From Paulinella micropora (Eukaryota; Cercozoa; Imbricatea; Euglyphida), in the NCBI GenBank assembly GCA_009731375.1, contig BJOX01000062.1, positions 978,677-1,012,779 on the forward strand: a stretch of DNA of 34,103 nt. Direction: 5' to 3'. Position numbers and translations under genes: made by a program. Shown one piece after another: positions 1 through 10,647 of the stretch (position 1 is its first letter; each line of letters starts with the position of its first letter). The notes beneath the pieces were generated by a model. The model had not been told where the DNA came from. It searched no databases and worked only from the letters and a program-made list of their open reading frames with translations.

Positions 1-154
<154 letters not shown>

Positions 155-210
155 ACATACACATACTCATACACATGCACATACACATACACATACACAT
201 GCACATACAA

Positions 211-247
<37 letters not shown>

Positions 248-258
248 TACAAAAACAC

Positions 259-328
<70 letters not shown>

Positions 329-456
329 GCATACACATACACATACACAAACACATACACATACACATACACATGCACATACACATACACATGCACATAC
401 ACATGCACATACACACACACATACACATGCACATACACACACACATACACATACTC

Positions 457-493
<37 letters not shown>

Positions 494-620
494 TGCACAT
501 ACACATACACATACACATGCACATACACATACACATACACATACACATACAAAAACACATACACATACACATACACATACACATGCACATACACATGCAC
601 ATACGCATACACATACACAC

Positions 621-695
<75 letters not shown>

Positions 696-700
696 TTCAC

Positions 701-731
<31 letters not shown>

Positions 732-755
732 TAGTACACATACACATATACACAG
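155..755. repeat. (ACATAC)n hexanucleotide microsatellite
   Basis: About 600 bases of ACATAC repeat with scattered GCAC, AAAA and CACACA variants. All frames stay open because the repeat lacks stop codons (His-Ile or Val-Cys repeats), so the long frames here are not genes. The minus strand reads GTATGT, the same word that recurs as a splice donor in the gene at 4.8-15.6 kb. Confidence 0.96.
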
Positions 756-806
756 ACGCACACAAACCATATATTTTCTTTGTTCAGTTTACTACTAATA
801 TAATAT

Positions 807-970
807 TGTATGTATGTATGTACATATGTATGTATGCATGCATGATGCATGCATGTATGTATGTATGTATGTAAGCATGCATGCATGCATGTATGCATGT
901 ATGTATGTATGTATGTATGTATGTATGTATGTATGTATGTGGATATTTGCCGCCTTTACACACACATACA

Positions 971-1023
<53 letters not shown>

Positions 1024-1270
1024 ATATATAAACACACACACACTCAACACACACACACACACACACAAACGCACAAACACACACACACAAACACACACAC
1101 AAACACACACACAAACACACACACACACAAACAGACACACAAACAGACAGAGAAACAAATTAGCGTACAATTTACACACACACACACACACAACACACAC
1201 ACACACACACACACACATACACAAAAACACACACACACACAAACAGACAGACAAATAGACAGAGAAACAA
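807..1270. repeat. (ATGT)n followed by imperfect (CA)n
   Basis: 807-945 is an ATGT/ATGC tetranucleotide array with a small inverted centre (GCATGCATGATGCATGC). 958-1270 is a (CA)n tract broken by AAACACAC and AGACAG variants. A phrase AAACAAATTAGCXTACAATTT occurs twice (about 1153 and 1265), so part of the tract was duplicated. No gene is supported. Confidence 0.93.
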
Positions 1271-1477
1271 ATTAGCCTACAATTTCGTGACAACTGACTG
1301 GGGCAAGCGTAAAAAGCGTACAATTTTGCAACAAATGTATATCTGAAGTAGAACAGGAATGGGATAGAGATTATATGTATGTGCTACGTGTGTGATGCAA
1401 ACAGGCAGGCAAAACACACACACACACACAAAAACAAAAAAATAATTATTATTGTTTGTGTTTGCTTGATCTTCATA

Positions 1478-1509
1478 GCTCCTCCTCCGCTGACTCCCAA
1501 GCCAGGTGG

Positions 1510-1510
<1 letters not shown>
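1478..1510. repeat. GATA-array spacer repeat, copy 1
   Basis: A pyrimidine/purine-asymmetric spacer containing TAGCTCCTCCTCCGCTGACT and then CCCAAGCCAGGTGGGA. It recurs nearly unchanged at about 2986-3021 and 3178-3207, each time immediately before a GATA array. The three copies show that the GATA array and its flank were amplified together. Confidence 0.85.
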
Positions 1511-1585
<75 letters not shown>

Positions 1586-1609
1586 TATAGATCGATAGAT
1601 AGATAGATC

Positions 1610-1676
<67 letters not shown>

Positions 1677-1737
1677 GGATAGATAGATGGATAGATAGAT
1701 GGATAGATAGATGGATAGATAGATGGATGGATAGATG

Positions 1738-1794
<57 letters not shown>

Positions 1795-1825
1795 TTAGAT
1801 AGATAGATAAATGGGTAGATAAATG

Positions 1826-1905
<80 letters not shown>
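1511..1905. repeat. (GATA)n microsatellite
   Basis: About 100 GATA units with GATC and GGAT interruptions. The preceding 1271-1510 holds some unique A/T-rich sequence and the first copy of a short spacer that recurs inside later GATA arrays. Confidence 0.97.
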
Positions 1906-2243
1906 CATAACATAACATAACATAACATAACATAACACAACATAACACAACATAACATAACTATTAACATAACATAACATGACATAACATAACATAACAT
2001 AACATACCGTAACATAACATAACAAGGTTAACATAACATACCATAACATAACATAACATAACATAACATAACATACCATAACATAATATAACGTAACATA
2101 ACGTAACATAACGTAACATATAATAACATATAATAACATAACATAACATAACATAACATAACATTACATTACATGACTTTACATAACATTAGATTACATA
2201 ACATAACATAACATAACATAACATAAAATACATAACATAACAT
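1905..2243. repeat. (ACATA)n pentanucleotide microsatellite
   Basis: An ACATA/CATAA repeat of about 65 units with occasional substitutions. It abuts the GATA array directly, with the switch at GATACATAACATA. No coding sequence. Confidence 0.95.
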
Positions 2244-2282
2244 ATTATTAACATGACCTCGCGTAGTCAGCAAAGGAAAAGC

Positions 2283-2300
2283 AGATAGATAGATAGTTAT

Positions 2301-2345
<45 letters not shown>

Positions 2346-2346
2346 C

Positions 2347-2382
<36 letters not shown>

Positions 2383-2400
2383 TGATAGATAGATAGATGA
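2283..2400. repeat. (GATA)n microsatellite
   Basis: A shorter GATA array. It is followed at 2401-2628 by unique sequence without a convincing gene that runs into an assembly gap. Confidence 0.95.
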
Positions 2401-2628
2401 GATATCGACTAATGTCAGAAAAAAGGAGCTTCTGATTTCGTCAACCAAGGAAGTCTGTGAAAAGTATTAACCCGATGCCCAGCTAAGCCGTGATGTTTGC
2501 ACGGAAGGGACTGATACAGGCGATACCAAAGCTCCCTAGTACCAGGCGGGGCCAGGGCTCGTTCCATAAACGCCCCTTGCAGAACGAGCTCCCACCTCCA
2601 TTACAGAGGACCCAGTAAGCAGATGGAG

Positions 2629-2796
2629 NNNNNNNNNNNNNNNNNNNNNNNNNNNNNNNNNNNNNNNNNNNNNNNNNNNNNNNNNNNNNNNNNNNNNNNN
2701 NNNNNNNNNNNNNNNNNNNNNNNNNNNNNNNNNNNNNNNNNNNNNNNNNNNNNNNNNNNNNNNNNNNNNNNNNNNNNNNNNNNNNNNNNNNNNNNN
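2629..2796. other. Assembly gap (168 N)
   Basis: A run of N. The left flank is unique sequence; the right flank starts inside a GATA array, so the gap probably represents unresolved repeat. Confidence 0.99.
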
Positions 2797-2829
<33 letters not shown>

Positions 2830-2887
2830 GAATAGATAGATAGATAGATAAATGGATAGATAGATGGATGGATAGATAGATAGATAA

Positions 2888-2977
<90 letters not shown>

Positions 2978-3020
2978 GGCTTTCGGTAGCTCCTCCTCCG
3001 CTGACTCCCAAGCCAGGTGG

Positions 3021-3074
<54 letters not shown>

Positions 3075-3079
3075 CAGAC

Positions 3080-3167
<88 letters not shown>

Positions 3168-3207
3168 GGTTTTCGGTCGCTCCTCCTCCGCTGACTCCCA
3201 AGCCAGG

Positions 3208-3297
<90 letters not shown>

Positions 3298-3341
3298 ATG
3301 ATAGATAGATAGATAGAATGATAGATAGATAGATAGATAGG

Positions 3342-3394
<53 letters not shown>

Positions 3395-3395
3395 G
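2797..3395. repeat. Compound (GATA)n array with two spacer copies
   Basis: Three GATA blocks separated by spacer copies at about 2986-3021 and 3178-3207. The third spacer copy lacks the GTGG step before GATA. A GAATGATA variant occurs twice near 3297 and 3317. Confidence 0.95.
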
Positions 3396-3706
3396 AGATG
3401 TCGCAAAGGAATGTAGTCCTTGCAAAGGAACGCAGTTTCACATCAAACAATAATTTGTGTACTGTGCATGTGTCCGGGATGGGAATCACGGGTAGACTGT
3501 GTTCTGGAAAAAGAAGAGGAGGAAGGACGTTGAAGAAAAAGGCAATCTAGGAATGGAGAGTGGGAGGATAAGGAAGAAGAGAAAGAAAAGGAAGCCGTTA
3601 GTCCAAGTGTTTTGAGCACCGTAAGCTTGCGCAAGCTACAATGATGACATTGTATGAGGCCTAAACCCCCGCAGGGACCTAGCCCGGGCTATGCAACACT
3701 GGACGG

Positions 3707-4132
3707 CTATGATGGAATGCAGTCACCAATACGGACTAGAGGAAGATTAGTCCAATTTTTGACTGCACAGGAGCGATAAATCGCAAAAGAGCAACGAGCT
3801 ACGCAGGAGGATAGCTTGAAGCAAAGGGATTTGGATTGGGGATGGGAAAAACCCAAGGCGCGGAAACATCGATGAACAGAGAACGATACCATGCCGCGAG
3901 CCCCGCATTCGATTGGTCGAAGGTGGCAGGTCCATCCGTTGTCCTCGATTTGAGATTTGAGCTCGTTGTATCGGTTCGTCTTGTAGGCTCGTGCGTCAAG
4001 GATGTTTTCCTCGACCGGGCACGTTAGCTCGATCAGAATACATATCTTGGTAGACAGTGACCAGACAACGATATCGGGGCGGAGGTCAGTGACACAAATG
4101 TGAACAGGAAAGGCTTGCTCAGAACCGGTGTA
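3707..4132 (-). pseudogene. C-terminal fragment of a LINE-type retrotransposon protein (PD-(D/E)XK-like domain)
   Basis: Reading the minus strand from 4132 to the TAG at 3709-3707 gives one uninterrupted frame of 141 codons. It contains RPDIVVWS, then [13 protein letters not shown], then KTNRYNELKSQIEDNGW and ECGARGMVS. This order (PD, a strand ending in an IELT-like motif, a helix with Y..L, then a GW...P.E.G.RG.V block) matches the nuclease-like domain at the C-terminus of many invertebrate non-LTR retrotransposon proteins. That match is from memory of the family, not a search. The reverse transcriptase that should precede it is missing: a TAA at 4135-4133 and then a GATA array cut off the 5' side. 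It is a dead fragment rather than a host gene. Confidence 0.6.
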
Positions 4133-4134
4133 TT

Positions 4135-4634
<500 letters not shown>

Positions 4635-4805
4635 AAGGATGTGTACATGTTTGTTTTGTGCTTGTTAGCTATCGCTGATCGTTCTTTCTTCCTCTGTCTT
4701 CCTCCTCTTCCTTCTCCTTCTTCCTTCTCCTTCTTCCTTCTCCCTTCATCTTTCTTCCTCTTTGTTTCTTATCGTTCCTATCTTCCTCCTTCTTCTTTCT
4801 CTTAG

Positions 4806-5207
4806 TGACCTGCCGCCGCCACCTCCACCTGAGTCGGACCTGCACAAAGGTTTCTCCGAAGAGTCCGTTACGCTCTTACCGTTACCTACGCTTGCAAATG
4901 TCGCAGCGGCCGCTGCTGATCAATCAACCAGCAAGCTGCAGCAGCATGCGAACGGTAACGGTAATACTAGTAACGGTGGGCAAAGTCCGGCGCTGTTAAT
5001 ACTGCCGTTACAACAAGAGTCCGAGGATGTGCACGGTCACGTGGCAGCACAAAGTCCGGAAAAAACTCCGAAAAGTCCGGACTCACTGACAGGCGCGCCG
5101 ATTGAGAAGTCTGAGACGACTACGTCCGGTGCAATGCATATGACGCGCGACAGGCTTAGTCCTGCGCACAAGGCCCTGGCCATCGCCATAGCACAATCCC
5201 CCAAGAG
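4806..5207 (+). CDS. Host gene 1, internal exon A (Pro/Ser-rich protein)
   Basis: A long pyrimidine tract (4680-4803) ends in TCTTAG, giving an acceptor at 4804-4805. The donor is AAGAG|GTATGT at 5208. The exon is 402 nt, enters and leaves in phase 2 and stays open. The peptide starts DLPPPPPPESDLHKG, has an Ala5 run, a Gln/Asn/Gly stretch and repeated Ser-Pro dipeptides (SPEKTPKSPDSL, RLSPAHK, AQSPK), typical of an intrinsically disordered region. I do not recognise a family. Upstream exons are not identifiable because GATA arrays and a gap intervene. The unspliced frame also remains open on both sides, so a start within this exon cannot be excluded. Confidence 0.65.
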
Positions 5208-5288
5208 GTATGTATGTATGTATGTATGTGTGTATGTATGTATGTATGTATGTATGTATGTATCCATGTATGTAAATCTCTGTCTTAG
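5208..5288 (+). repeat. Host gene 1 intron: 81-nt (GTAT)n intron
   Basis: The intron starts with the donor GTATGT and continues as GTAT repeats for about 60 nt, then ends CTCTGTCTTAG. The repeat unit is the donor word. Its length is a multiple of three with no stop in the exon frame, so retention would insert 27 codons of a Tyr-Val-Cys-Met repeat. Confidence 0.65.
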
Positions 5289-5440
5289 TCACGGCTCAGC
5301 AACAACTTCGAAGAGCACAATGGCCAACGCGAATGACGGTAACGTTAACACATCACTGGCAGGAGGAGAGAGTAACCGCTCCGGCAGGGCGCTATCGGTA
5401 ATGGTGTCAGGACCGGCCGGCCCAGGACTGCCATGCCCAG
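5289..5440 (+). CDS. Host gene 1, exon B
   Basis: The acceptor is CTGTCTTAG|TCACGG and the donor CCCAG|GTAAGTGTG at 5441, both close to consensus. The exon is 152 nt, phase 2 in and phase 1 out, which matches the previous donor. The translation (SHGSATTSKSTMANAND, then SLAGGESNRSGRALSVMVSGP) continues the Ser/Gly/Pro-rich composition. No domain is recognised. Confidence 0.65.
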
Positions 5441-5460
5441 GTAAGTGTGTGATGTGACAA

Positions 5461-5880
5461 CATGACATAATAATATAGCATAATATAAGGAATATGACAT
5501 GGCATGACATGGGCATGACATGCCACGACATGACATGACATGACATGACATGGCATGGCATAACATGGCATGACATGGCATGACATGGCATGACATGACA
5601 TGACATGCCATGACATGACATGGCATGACATGACATGACATGACATGACATGGCATGACATGGCATGGCATGACATGACATGACATGACATGACATGACA
5701 TGACATGCAATGCCATGCCATGGCATGCCATGACATGACTGGACATGACTGGACATGACAGGGCATGCCATGACATGAAATGAACATGACAGGACATGAC
5801 ATGACATAGGCATGACATGGACATGACATGGCAAGACATGACATGACATGACATGACATGACATGGCATGACATAAAATA
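5461..5880. repeat. (ACATG)n pentanucleotide array within intron B
   Basis: About 420 bases of TGACATGACATGGCATG repeat that begins some 20 nt inside the intron after GTAAGTGTGTGATGTG. The long minus-strand Met-Ser-Cys-His frames here are repeat artefacts. Confidence 0.94.
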
Positions 5881-5919
5881 ACATCACATAACTGTACACC
5901 CTTGAGTCTCCAAGGCCAG

Positions 5920-6054
5920 AGCATACCTCGACAGCGTCCATGTCCATCGCCAGCGCCTTGCCCACACCGCTGTCCAGCCCCCTGGCAAGGCTGAAGCACA
6001 TCTCCACGCCTTCCTTATCCATCGCATCGCCAAGCTCGTTTCCCACACCGCTAG
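5920..6054 (+). CDS. Host gene 1, exon C (first of three related exons)
   Basis: The donor CCGCTAG|GTAAGTAAGT is clear. The acceptor at CCAAGGCCAG (5918-5919) was chosen because it gives phase 1, matching exon B; its pyrimidine tract is weak. With this start the exon is 135 nt and phase 1 in and out. The peptide is Ser/Thr/Pro/Ala-rich (TSTASMSIASALPTPLSSPL, then ISTPSLSIASPSSFPTPL). Its last 60 or so bases are identical to those of exon D, so the two are tandem duplicates. Confidence 0.55.
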
Positions 6055-6306
6055 GTAAGTAAGTAAAAGTAAGTAAGCAAGCAAGTAAGTAAGTAAGTAA
6101 GCAAGTAAGCAAGTAAGTAAGTAAGTAAGCAGGTAAGCAAGCAAGTAAGTAAGTAAGTAAGTAAGTAAAACAAGTAAGCAAGCAAGCAAGCAAGCAAGTA
6201 AGTAAGTAAGTAAGCAAGCAAGCAAGCAAGTAAGGTAGTAAGTAAGTAAGCAAGCTGGGTGTGTCTGCAAAAAGCCATCCATATTTTGTGTAATAATACA
6301 TATTAG
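6055..6306 (+). repeat. Intron C: (GTAA)n donor-derived array
   Basis: The intron opens GTAAGTAAGTAAAAGTAAGT and consists of GTAA/GCAA tetranucleotides to about 6250, then a unique tail (GCTGGGTGTGTCTGC ... ATAATACATATTAG) giving the acceptor. The same tail closes the next intron at 6548-6604, so intron and exon were duplicated as one unit. Confidence 0.75.
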
Positions 6307-6387
6307 GTTCCCCCGCGGCAACTCCGAAGCACATCTCCACGCCTTCCTTATCCATCGCATCGCCAAGCTCGTTTCCCACACCGCTAG
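6307..6387 (+). CDS. Host gene 1, exon D (tandem duplicate, 81 nt)
   Basis: The acceptor is ACATATTAG|GTTCCCC and the donor CCGCTAG|GTAAGTAAGT. The 81-nt exon is phase 1 in and out, so it can be skipped or repeated without breaking the frame. The peptide starts (G)SPAATPKH and continues ISTPSLSIASPSSFPTPL, repeating the end of exon C. The symmetric phase fits exon duplication. Confidence 0.65.
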   Translation, partial: VPPRQLRSTSPRLPYPSHRQARFPHR

Positions 6388-6604
6388 GTAAGTAAGTAAG
6401 TGAGTGAGTAAGTAAGTAAGTAAGTAGGTAAGCAAGCAACCAAGCAGGTAAGCAAGTAAGTAAGTAAGTAAGTAAGTAAGCAAGTAAGCAAGTAAGTAAG
6501 TAAGTAAGTAAGTAAGCAAGCAAGCAAGCAAGCAAGTGAGTGAGTAAGTAAGCTGGGTGTGTCTGCAAAAAGCCATCCATATTTTGTGTAATAATACATA
6601 TTAG
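6388..6604 (+). repeat. Intron D: (GTAA)n donor-derived array
   Basis: It opens directly as GTAAGTAAGTAAGTGAGTGA and repeats GTAA/GCAA to about 6550, then shows the same 57-nt tail as intron C ending CATATTAG. Confidence 0.75.
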
Positions 6605-6709
6605 GTTCCCCAGCAGCAATTCCCAGGCACATCTCAACAAATTCCCTTTCGATTGGATTGCCAAGTGCCTTTCACACACCGCTGTCAACCAGCCGGCGAT
6701 CACGTTCAG
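6605..6709 (+). CDS. Host gene 1, exon E (diverged duplicate)
   Basis: The acceptor is CATATTAG|GTTCCCC and the donor GTTCAG|GTAATG at 6710. It is 105 nt, phase 1 in and out. The peptide ((G)SPAAIPRHISTNSLSIGL, then PSAFHTPLSTSRRSRS) is a diverged version of exon D with a basic Ser/Arg extension. It forms the third member of a C-D-E exon series. Confidence 0.62.
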
Positions 6710-7510
6710 GTAATGTTAATGTAATGTTAATGTAATGTTAATGTAATGTTAATGTAATGTTAATGTCATGTTAATGTCATGTTAATGTCATGTTAATGTC
6801 ATGTTAATGTCATGTTAATGTAATGTTAATGTAATGTTAATGTTAATGTAATGTTAATGTAATGTTAATGTAATGTTAATGTAATGTTAATGTAATGTTA
6901 ATGTAATGTTAATGTAATGTTAATGTAATGTTAATGTAATGTTAATGTAATGTTAATGTAATGTTAATGTAATGTTAATGTAATGTTAATGTAATGTTAA
7001 TGTAATGTTAATGTAATGTTAATGTAATGTTAATGTAATGTTAATGTAATGTTAATGTAATGTTCATGTAATGTTCATGTAATGTTCATGTAATGTTAAT
7101 GTTATGTTAATTTGATGTTCATGTGATGTTAATGTAATGTTAATGTAATGTTAATGTAATGTTAATGTAATGTTAATGTAATGTTAATGTAATGTTAATG
7201 TAATGTAATGTAATGTAATGTAATGTAATGTGATGTGATGTAATGTAATGTAATGTAATGTAATGTAATGTAATGTCATGTAGTGTAATAATGTAATGTA
7301 ATGTAATGTAATGTAATGCTATGTAATGGAATGGAATGTAATGGAATGGAATGGAATATAATGTAATGTAATGTAATGTAACGTGTCATGCCATGTCATG
7401 TCATGCCATGTAATGTACTGTCATGTAATGATGTAATGTAATGTAATGTAATGTAATGTAATGCAATGTCATGTCATTTCATGTTATGCCATGTCATGTA
7501 CTGTAATGTA
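6710..7510 (+). repeat. Intron E: (GTAATGTTAAT)n 11-mer then (GTAAT)n
   Basis: The repeat begins at the donor itself: CAG|GTAATGTTAATGTAATG. About 45 units of an 11-bp repeat run to about 7204, with GTCATGTTAAT variants clustered at 6764-6818, then collapse to the 5-mer GTAAT until about 7510. Since each unit starts GTAATG, every unit is a candidate donor. Confidence 0.85.
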
Positions 7511-7707
7511 ATGTTAAGCAATGTAAATGTTTTGTTCTGTATACCTCTTGGTATATAGGTATGCGTGTGATGTACCGAGGTCCCTATTTTATATATATGT
7601 TATGTATGTTATGTATAGCGTCGCTATTTTATATATATGTTATGTATGTTATATTAAATATGTTATGTATGTTATATATTTTTTATGTTATATATTTTAT
7701 GTGTTAT

Positions 7708-7718
7708 TATTATCATTA

Positions 7719-7788
<70 letters not shown>

Positions 7789-7864
7789 TAATATCATTAT
7801 TATTATTATTATTATCATATTATTATTATCATTATTATCATTATTATCATTATTATCATTATTA

Positions 7865-7953
<89 letters not shown>
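7708..7953. repeat. (TAT)n trinucleotide array
   Basis: TTA/ATT repeats with interspersed TCATTA. In translation this gives poly-Tyr, poly-Ile, poly-Leu or poly-Asn, none of which should be taken as protein. Confidence 0.95.
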
Positions 7954-7973
7954 GGGTTGTGCTAACTGTCTAG

Positions 7974-8194
7974 TATCCTTCTTCACCCCAAGCTGTGAGG
8001 TATGTATCATACATATGATTTTATACATATATATTACTATGATACTTCAGAAGAGTCTTATCCTTCTTCACCCCAAGCTGTGAGGTATGTATCATACATA
8101 TGATTGTATAAATATATATTACTATGATACTTCAGAAGAGTCTTATCCTTCTTCACCCAAAGCTGTGAGGTATGTATCATACATATGATTTTAT

Positions 8195-8250
<56 letters not shown>

Positions 8251-8296
8251 CTATGATACTTCAGAAGAGTCTTATCCTTCGTCACCCAGCTGTGAG
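7974..8296 (+). repeat. Tandem array of four microexon-like units
   Basis: Four units carry ATCCTTCTTCACCC, AAGCTGTGAG and the donor GTATGTATC. Candidate exons are 7974-7999 (26 nt, after GTGCTAACTGTCTAG, which contains a CTAAC branch-point word), 8051-8084 (34 nt), 8136-8169 (34 nt) and 8265-8296 (32 nt). The last three follow ATACTTCAG|AAGAG. A fifth half-unit (CAAGCTGTGAG|GTATGT) lies at 8781-8791. From phase 1 only the first can be read without a stop; the 34-nt copies would introduce TGA. The frame of this part of the gene is unresolved. Confidence 0.5.
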
Positions 8297-8314
8297 GTAT
8301 GTATCATACATATG

Positions 8315-8359
<45 letters not shown>

Positions 8360-8760
8360 GTATATGTATGTATATGTATGTATTTATATGTATATATATG
8401 TATTACCTGTATATATATATACATATATATACATATAATATAATATAATATAATATAATATAATATAATATAATATAATATAATATAATATAATATAATA
8501 TAATATAATATAATATAATATAATATAATATAATATAATATAATATAATATAATATCATATCATATCATATCATATCATATAATATAATATAATACATAT
8601 GTATACATATTAATTATATATATATATCTATATGTATATATGTATATTTATATATATATATATTTATATATATATATAATATGTATGTATGTATGTATGT
8701 ATGTATATACATAAATATATATACGTAAATATATATATATATATATAATATATTGTATAT
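8190..8760. repeat. (TA)n, (TAATA)n and mixed AT-rich arrays
   Basis: Includes TA dinucleotides (8208-8250, 8320-8348), a TAATA pentamer run at about 8432-8556 and TATG-rich sequence after it. Apart from the microexon-like unit embedded near 8265, no gene is visible. Confidence 0.9.
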
Positions 8761-9004
8761 ATATGTATATATATACACCTCAAGCTGTGAGGTATGTACA
8801 TATTATCATATACAAATAATACATAGTATTACAGACAATACAATATTACACACATACATAAATGTTATGACATTTATACATGCTTTTCCATTTTTTTTTA
8901 CAAGATCTTCGCCTTTCCATCTTGTTGTTTACTACATACATGCATACATACATACATGCATACATGCATACATACATACATACATACATACATACTGTCA
9001 TAGA

Positions 9005-9172
9005 CGTTCCGTTACCTCTCGACATACATACATACATACATACATACATACTGTCATAGACGTTCCGTACCTCTCGACCCCCCTCCGACATACATACATA
9101 CATACATACATACATACATGGACGTTCCGTTACCTCTCGACCCCCATCCGAATCTCACGCTATAAATAACAG
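9005..9172 (+). CDS. Host gene 1, candidate exon with duplicated 5' part
   Basis: Three partial copies of ACGTTCCGTTACCTCTCGAC (starting about 9004, 9059 and 9122) are separated by CATA repeats. The first two follow TGTCATAG, a possible acceptor. The last copy continues CCCCCATCCGAATCTCACGC and ends AAATAACAG|GTATGT at 9173, a good donor in phase 2. The frame through the last copy reads RSVTSRPPSESHAINN, again Ser/Pro-rich. The exact start cannot be decided. Confidence 0.4.
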
Positions 9173-9837
9173 GTATGTATGTATGTATGTATGTATGTAT
9201 GTATGGATGGATGTATGTATGTGTGTATGTATGTATGTATGTACGTATGTATGTATGTGTGTATGTATGTATGTATGTATGTATGTATCGAACATCCGGG
9301 ATCAGTCACCGCTTGCCGTAAATAACAGGTGTGTATGTATGTGTGTGTGTGTATGTATGTATGTATGTATGTATGTATCGAACATCCGGGATCAGTCACC
9401 GATTGCTGTAAATAACAGATGTGTATGTATGTGTGTGTGTATGTATGTATGTATGTATGTATGTATGTATCGAACATCCGGGATCAGTCACCGATTGCTG
9501 TAAATAACAGATGTGTATGTATGTGTGTGTCTATGTATGTATGTATGTATGTATGTTTGTATCGAACATCCGGGATCAGTCACCGCTTGCTGTAAATAAC
9601 AGATGTGTATGTATGTGTGTATGTATGTATGTATGTATGTATGTATGTATGTATGTGTGTATGTATGTATGTATGTATGTATGTATGTATGTATGTATCG
9701 AACATCCGGGATCAGTCACCGTTTGCTGTAAATAACAGGTGTGTATGTATGTATGTATGTATGTATGTATGCATGTATGTATGTATGTATGTATGTATGT
9801 ATGTATGTATTGTATGTATGTATGTATGTATATGCAG
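9173..9837 (+). repeat. (GTAT)n array with five exon-edge-like inserts
   Basis: GTAT/GTGT repeats start at the donor GTATGTATG. Five copies of an insert starting CGAACATCCGGGATCAGTCA and ending GTAAATAACAG occur at about 9289, 9379, 9470, 9562 and 9699. Two copies end AACAG|GTGTGTATG and three AACAGATGTG. The shared AAATAACAG end with the exon at 9172 indicates that the exon 3' edge plus donor was amplified. Confidence 0.75.
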
Positions 9838-10038
9838 AGATGGAAAGGCAAACGGATTGTAAAGAAAGTAAAGAAGCATGTATGTATGTAGTATATATAT
9901 ATATAATATATACATATACATATGTATATATATATGTATGTATGTATTTACGTATGTATGTATGTATGTATGTAACATGTAATTCTATGTAATACTATAT
10001 AGTAATATAACCCTTATGTCACCGCGACGTTCTTCGAG

Positions 10039-10404
10039 CTGCCAATCTCCCTTTCGCCAGCAGCCTGGAACAAATTTTAATTTATCACAGCCATTTCCCT
10101 TCCCGTCGACCCTATCTCCTCAGCCATTTCCTTTTCCTTCTACCTTATCTCCTCAACAAACCCCCTCGCAAATGCACGCAAACTCAGCCAAGCCGTTTGC
10201 TTTCCCTTCTCCTTTCTCCACTGTACAAACTCCCTCATCTCCAAGCGGTGGAAACCTCAAGAAGCATACAGCCATTCCTCCTTTCCCCTCCCCGCCGCCA
10301 ACTCCCCCGCGAAGTGAGGCAGCAACCAACTCCAATCCTGTTCCACTTGAGAGATTTCCCTCTTCCCCCTCTCCGGTGCAAACTCCCTCGCCAACTCGCA
10401 GCCG
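10039..10404 (+). CDS. Host gene 1, exon of Pro/Phe/Ser-rich repeats
   Basis: The acceptor TTCTTCGAG|CTGCC (10037-10038) gives phase 2, matching the preceding AACAG donor; the alternative CTTTCGCCAG (10059-10060) is phase 0. The exon encodes a repeated Pro-Phe-Pro-Phe-Pro-Ser-Thr-Leu-Ser-Pro motif (twice at 10088-10150), then TVQTPSSPSGG, PPFPSPPPTPPR and SSPSPVQTPSPTRSR. The donor is uncertain: CG|GTCTCT at 10405 keeps phase 2, but the array beginning GTATGTATG a few bases later supplies several rival donors. The protein is low complexity with no recognised family. Confidence 0.6.
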
Positions 10405-10647
10405 GTCTCTATGTATGTATGCATGTATGTATGTATGTATGTATGTATGTATGTATGTATGTATGTATGCATGCATGCATGCATGCGTGTATGTATGTAT
10501 GTATGTATGTATGAATGCATGCATGCGTGCATGTATGTATGCATGTATGTATGTATGTATGAATGCATGCATGCGTGCATGTATGTATGTATGTAGGTAT
10601 GTAGGTATGTATGTATGTATGTATTTTCTGCATGTTTCCTATGTGAG
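10405..10647 (+). repeat. (GTAT)n intron with (ATGC)n blocks
   Basis: Mostly ATGT/ATGC tetranucleotides from 10410 to 10625, with an internal duplication of GAATGCATGCATGCGTGCAT (about 10512 and 10560). The 3' end TTTTCTGCATGTTTCCTATGTGAG provides a plausible acceptor. Confidence 0.75.

Noticed and set aside
155-755. (ACATAC)n as telomeric repeat
   Set aside because: It is not a G-rich telomere type, is internal, and is followed by other satellites and genes.
5345-6703. A 452-codon minus-strand frame with Leu-Leu-Thr-Tyr repeats as a membrane protein
   Set aside because: It is the complement of the GTAA and ACATG satellites and of plus-strand exons with good splice sites.
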